Positions 61,075-64,000 of a DNA stretch of 64,000 nt are shown piece after piece. Origin of the DNA: Diploscapter coronatus (Eukaryota > Nematoda > Chromadorea > Rhabditida > Rhabditidae); contig OZ038423.1 in NCBI GenBank assembly GCA_964036155.1, forward strand, positions 54,389,249-54,453,248, in the 5' to 3' direction. A model generated the notes under the pieces. It was given only the letters and a program-made list of their open reading frames with translations. It made no database searches and was not told the origin of the DNA. Position 1 is the stretch's first letter; every line of letters begins with the position of its first letter. The position numbers were made by a program, and so were the translations under genes.

Positions 61075-63632
61075 TTAAAGATCTAGAATGCCGATAAATG
61101 AACTATGAAAACTGCCGAAATATAGCGAACTTCCATGAGGTGTTACCTAAAATAATTTAATCGAAACTTTTCATTGTAAGAGAATTTTGACCTGTGACGA
61201 ATCTTCGATGACTTTTCCAGCTGGGTCATGAAGGGATCGTAGAGTTTTTCCATTACTTGACAATTGCAACACGAGAGAATGAGGTGGCTTGAAGTAGGGG
61301 AAGAGTTGCAACATTACATTGGCTGGGACTGTCTAAATTTCAACTTAATTTGTTAAGAGAAACATCTACAATATTCATTCGTACATCTATGATGAACTGT
61401 CGAATTGTAGGCATATCTGCAAGTTTGTCGACCATGCTGCGATGTCGGTCACTTCTTATGCCTAAAAATAAGAGATATTTCTAGTCCCTAATAACTTATC
61501 AAACCAGCCATCCCAACCCAGAGCGTTCCATCCTCGGCAGCTCGAATGTTATCAGGCAGACCAGGCAAATTCTCAGCAAATGTTTCCAACTTTTTGGTAG
61601 CAAACGTGTACCTAAATATGATCAATTTATGCTGACTTCTAGTTTGCATCAAACTTTCTGATTCTGGCCATGCTGCACTCAGATACAACGAATGACTTGC
61701 CACCGTCAATCAGCTGAATTCCATTTGCAAAATACAAATTGTCGACGAGAAGTGTTGTTTTCCCAGAAGAAATCTTGTGATGAAACACTCTGTATTGTAG
61801 TTGGTAAGATTACTAGGTTAGGGAAAAGTCTTGCTACACTACATTTCTAATTAATTCTATAGAGCTAGATTGAACCAATCAGACTGAAAATTTACACACA
61901 TATTCCATATCGTATGCCCTAAATTACTCCCTCAAAGTTTCAAATTGGTTTGAACTATTCTAGGAGGGTTGTGATTTTCAATAACCGCTCAAATCCGAAC
62001 AAGACGAACTGAATGAAAATGAAGAAAAATTTCAGAGCTGTTTCCGAATAGCTTGAATCCGTTTGATATCATAGGAATGTTGAGAGCATATATAGTGAAA
62101 TATGTGCGTAATTTTTCAACCTGACTATTGAGTATAGTTCTGTAGGGAAGCATGAAATTTAGTTCCGCAGGCCTTTTTTCTCTCAAGGAAAATTTCAGAA
62201 ATGGCCCTCTTTGATTTGGCTAATTTTTGCACTACAGGGATAACTAAGTGATTAGATGACGGACCTGAAGTCAGAAAGTGCAATGGTGGCCTCCCAATCC
62301 TTGGAAATCCCCCGAAAACCGCTTTTATGCTATAAAGAAATTGCATGCGATATTGAAATTACAAATTTGCATGCATTATTTCTCTACAAAATAAAGCACT
62401 TCTCCACTATAAAGGCCTTTGGGATTTCTAAGGTCAGGAATACCATCATTCCACTTTTTGACCCCAGATTCGTGATCAGCGTCACGAAATACACCTATGG
62501 TGAAAAAGCAGTTAAATCGGAGGCGGACACTTCTGAAATGTCTTTTGTCAACCTAATAGATAAACTTTTGTATAATTTGCAAACCTCCCATCTGGCACTC
62601 CCTCGAGAACTGAATTCATGAAATGCCTTCTGTCATATTTAGATGAGCTATCAGTGAAGACAAATTCATCCTCATTGATAACCTGAAAAATCAATCCTGA
62701 TTTCACGGAAAACTATTGCATTTGTACATCGAGATCATTGACGAACATCAGCTGCGGAATTGCAGCTGAAAGTGGAGAGACGAGTTGCTTGTGTTTGCCT
62801 AAGATGTAGTTACGACTATATTGAGGACCGTAATGAAACCTGTGCTGAAGTCAACTTCATGGATGCCCTTGTATGCATCAGCAACGAGAAATCGTTCATC
62901 CTTTATCTGTCGAATTCCCAGAGGTCGACCGCATCGAGGCTCACTATTCCAATTGCCTAAGAAATGGTATTGTCTCAATGAGCGGTTACTTGAGACGAAA
63001 GACAAGAAACGCAATTTCGATATGCAATAATTAACGCGTCGTATAATCCTCTTTAAAATTTACCGCAATTCTTTTCCTTGGTTAACGTAATGGTTTTTGC
63101 GATCTTATCATTTTCGATCTTGATAATCCTTCCATCATAAAGAGTCGCATAAATGCCTAAAGTTTCTTATCATATCTTTTTTTTTAATATTTTCTTTATA
63201 TTTTACTTTTTTCAACTACGACAATTGATTCTGGACCGACGATTTCGCCCTCTAAGATTTTTCTGGTTTTCGTCAGTAATTCATTTGGAGCCAAAGGTCC
63301 TGTTAAAGAAGGAGGTTGTGGCAAGCTGAAATACAAAGAATCAGCTGATACACTTCGACAAATCCATTTGCATCTGCATTTTTTCTCTCTCGATATTTTG
63401 CATTTACCTGTATGACTTGGCTGTAGTACCTGAATTGTAGCGGAAATAGAGAGCAATCCAAGAAATAAACAAGCCGCTGAAGATGAAAGATTAGCGGATT
63501 AAGATGGAAAACAACTAAAATAAGGGGATCTATGACTTACAGGGCTGCCCATTGGAAAATGAGTTTGACCGATAATCTCATGTTTTTGCACAAATCTAAA
63601 ACCTTGGCTGAATAAGCTGCCACTTTATTCAT
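61075..63632 (-). CDS. APMAP-type strictosidine-synthase-like membrane protein
   Basis: APMAP (adipocyte plasma membrane-associated protein) is a type II membrane protein with a six-bladed calcium-dependent propeller; arylesterase activity is reported. About nine exons join in phase. Start MNKVAAYSAKVLDLCKNMRL, anchor LIFQWAALGLFISWIALYF, then LPQPPSLTGPLAPNELL and EGEIVGPESIVV. Blade motifs: YATLYDGRIIKIEN, EPRCGRPLGIRQ, VADAYKGIHEVD, MFVNDLDVINEDEFVFTDSS, LYFANGIQLIDGGKSFVVSE, LPGLPDNIRAAEDGTLWVGM and, in the last exon, GSSLYFGSFHSSFIGILDL, the usual C-terminus. The Asn/Asp residues of the calcium site are present (FVNDL, LPDNIR). A dispersed repeat lies in the intron at 62208-62541. Confidence 0.92.
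62208..62541. repeat. Dispersed inverted-repeat element, copy 2
   Basis: Related to 53778-54086: shares GAAGTCAGAAA, TTTGGGATTTCT, TCGTGATCA..GTCACGAA and AAATCGGAGGCGGACAC in the same order. It fills much of an APMAP intron. No coding capacity. Confidence 0.5.
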
Positions 63633-64000
63633 TATTTTCGTTACACTAATTTTCACTAATTAAACATTTTATATTCTCGCCTAAATTTGCACCTAAATCG
63701 ATCAATGAAATTTTAGATATTGACGAAATCATATATAGAAATCTCCAAATGAAAGTGAAAAAATAAATTGGCAGGTATGCAGTTTCAAATTTGAAATTAT
63801 TTAATTGCATATTAGCTGTTAGCTTTAGAAGATAGGCAAAAGTTATCAACCTATTCTTGATTCAAAATATGCATCGCTAAATGATATTTGTGCTATTAAG
63901 GATTGTTGATAATCGTGGTAGACAGTTTAAAAATATATTTAGCGTATTAAATAATTAATTTATGCAATACAAAAGCAACGCGTAAGACTAATTTAATTAT
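63633..64000. other. Window end, upstream of APMAP
   Basis: AT-rich sequence upstream of the APMAP start, presumably its promoter; nothing further recognised. Confidence 0.4.

Overview
This 64 kb window is nuclear DNA of an animal. Genes are split into many short exons by short GT-AG introns whose acceptors are very often TTTTCAG or TTTGCAG. The best fit is a nematode. The acceptor style, the compact layout and a diverged sulfotransferase-like gene resembling a family I know as expanded in worms all point that way, but I cannot name a species. I recognise no tRNA, rRNA, CRISPR or prokaryotic feature. Nineteen gene models are supported by reading exons through to phase-compatible splice sites; the exons were spliced by eye, so some junctions are tentative and are flagged.

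Layout, left to right: CWC22 (-, cut by the window edge) diverges from the Pol III subunit RPC5/POLR3E (+), which converges on a FAM162-type mitochondrial membrane protein (-). Next come an RPN11-like JAMM protease domain (+) and, immediately downstream and possibly in the same transcript, a long gene with patches resembling BRE/BABAM2 (+). This gene ends only about 70 bp from an oppositely oriented F-box/kelch gene (-). A serine beta-lactamase-like hydrolase (+) and a diverged sulfotransferase-like type II membrane protein (+) follow, both with repeat-laden introns, then a 69-residue single-pass membrane protein (+).

From 33.3 to 51.3 kb six conserved genes all lie on the minus strand: CNOT2, DDX43, GTF2H5, HELQ and CAAP1, with GTF2H5 and HELQ only about 175 bp apart (a possible operon). 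They cover deadenylation, RNA helicase, TFIIH repair/transcription, DNA repair helicase and an apoptosis-associated factor. (Five are named here; the group counts CAAP1 as the most distal.) From 52.7 kb onward lie a gamma/delta-type sarcoglycan (+), two tandem paralogous secreted proteins (+), a probably myristoylated small protein (-), and an APMAP-type six-bladed propeller protein (-).

The non-genic fraction is dominated by small non-autonomous DNA transposons. At least eight have hAT-like ends (CAGGG.. or TAGGG..) and several retain recognisable 8-bp target duplications. The most striking are a 1.8 kb hAT-like element with arrays of roughly 40-bp GGACCCGGACCCG subterminal repeats and a second hAT-like element nested in it (34.7-36.5 kb, in an intron of CAAP1), and a 760-bp element built almost entirely from self-complementary words such as AACTGCGAGTTA (28.05-28.81 kb). 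The most interesting coding observation is the intact JAMM domain joined, in a compatible reading phase, to a BRE-like protein. Correction to the count above: the minus-strand block contains five genes (CNOT2, DDX43, GTF2H5, HELQ, CAAP1).
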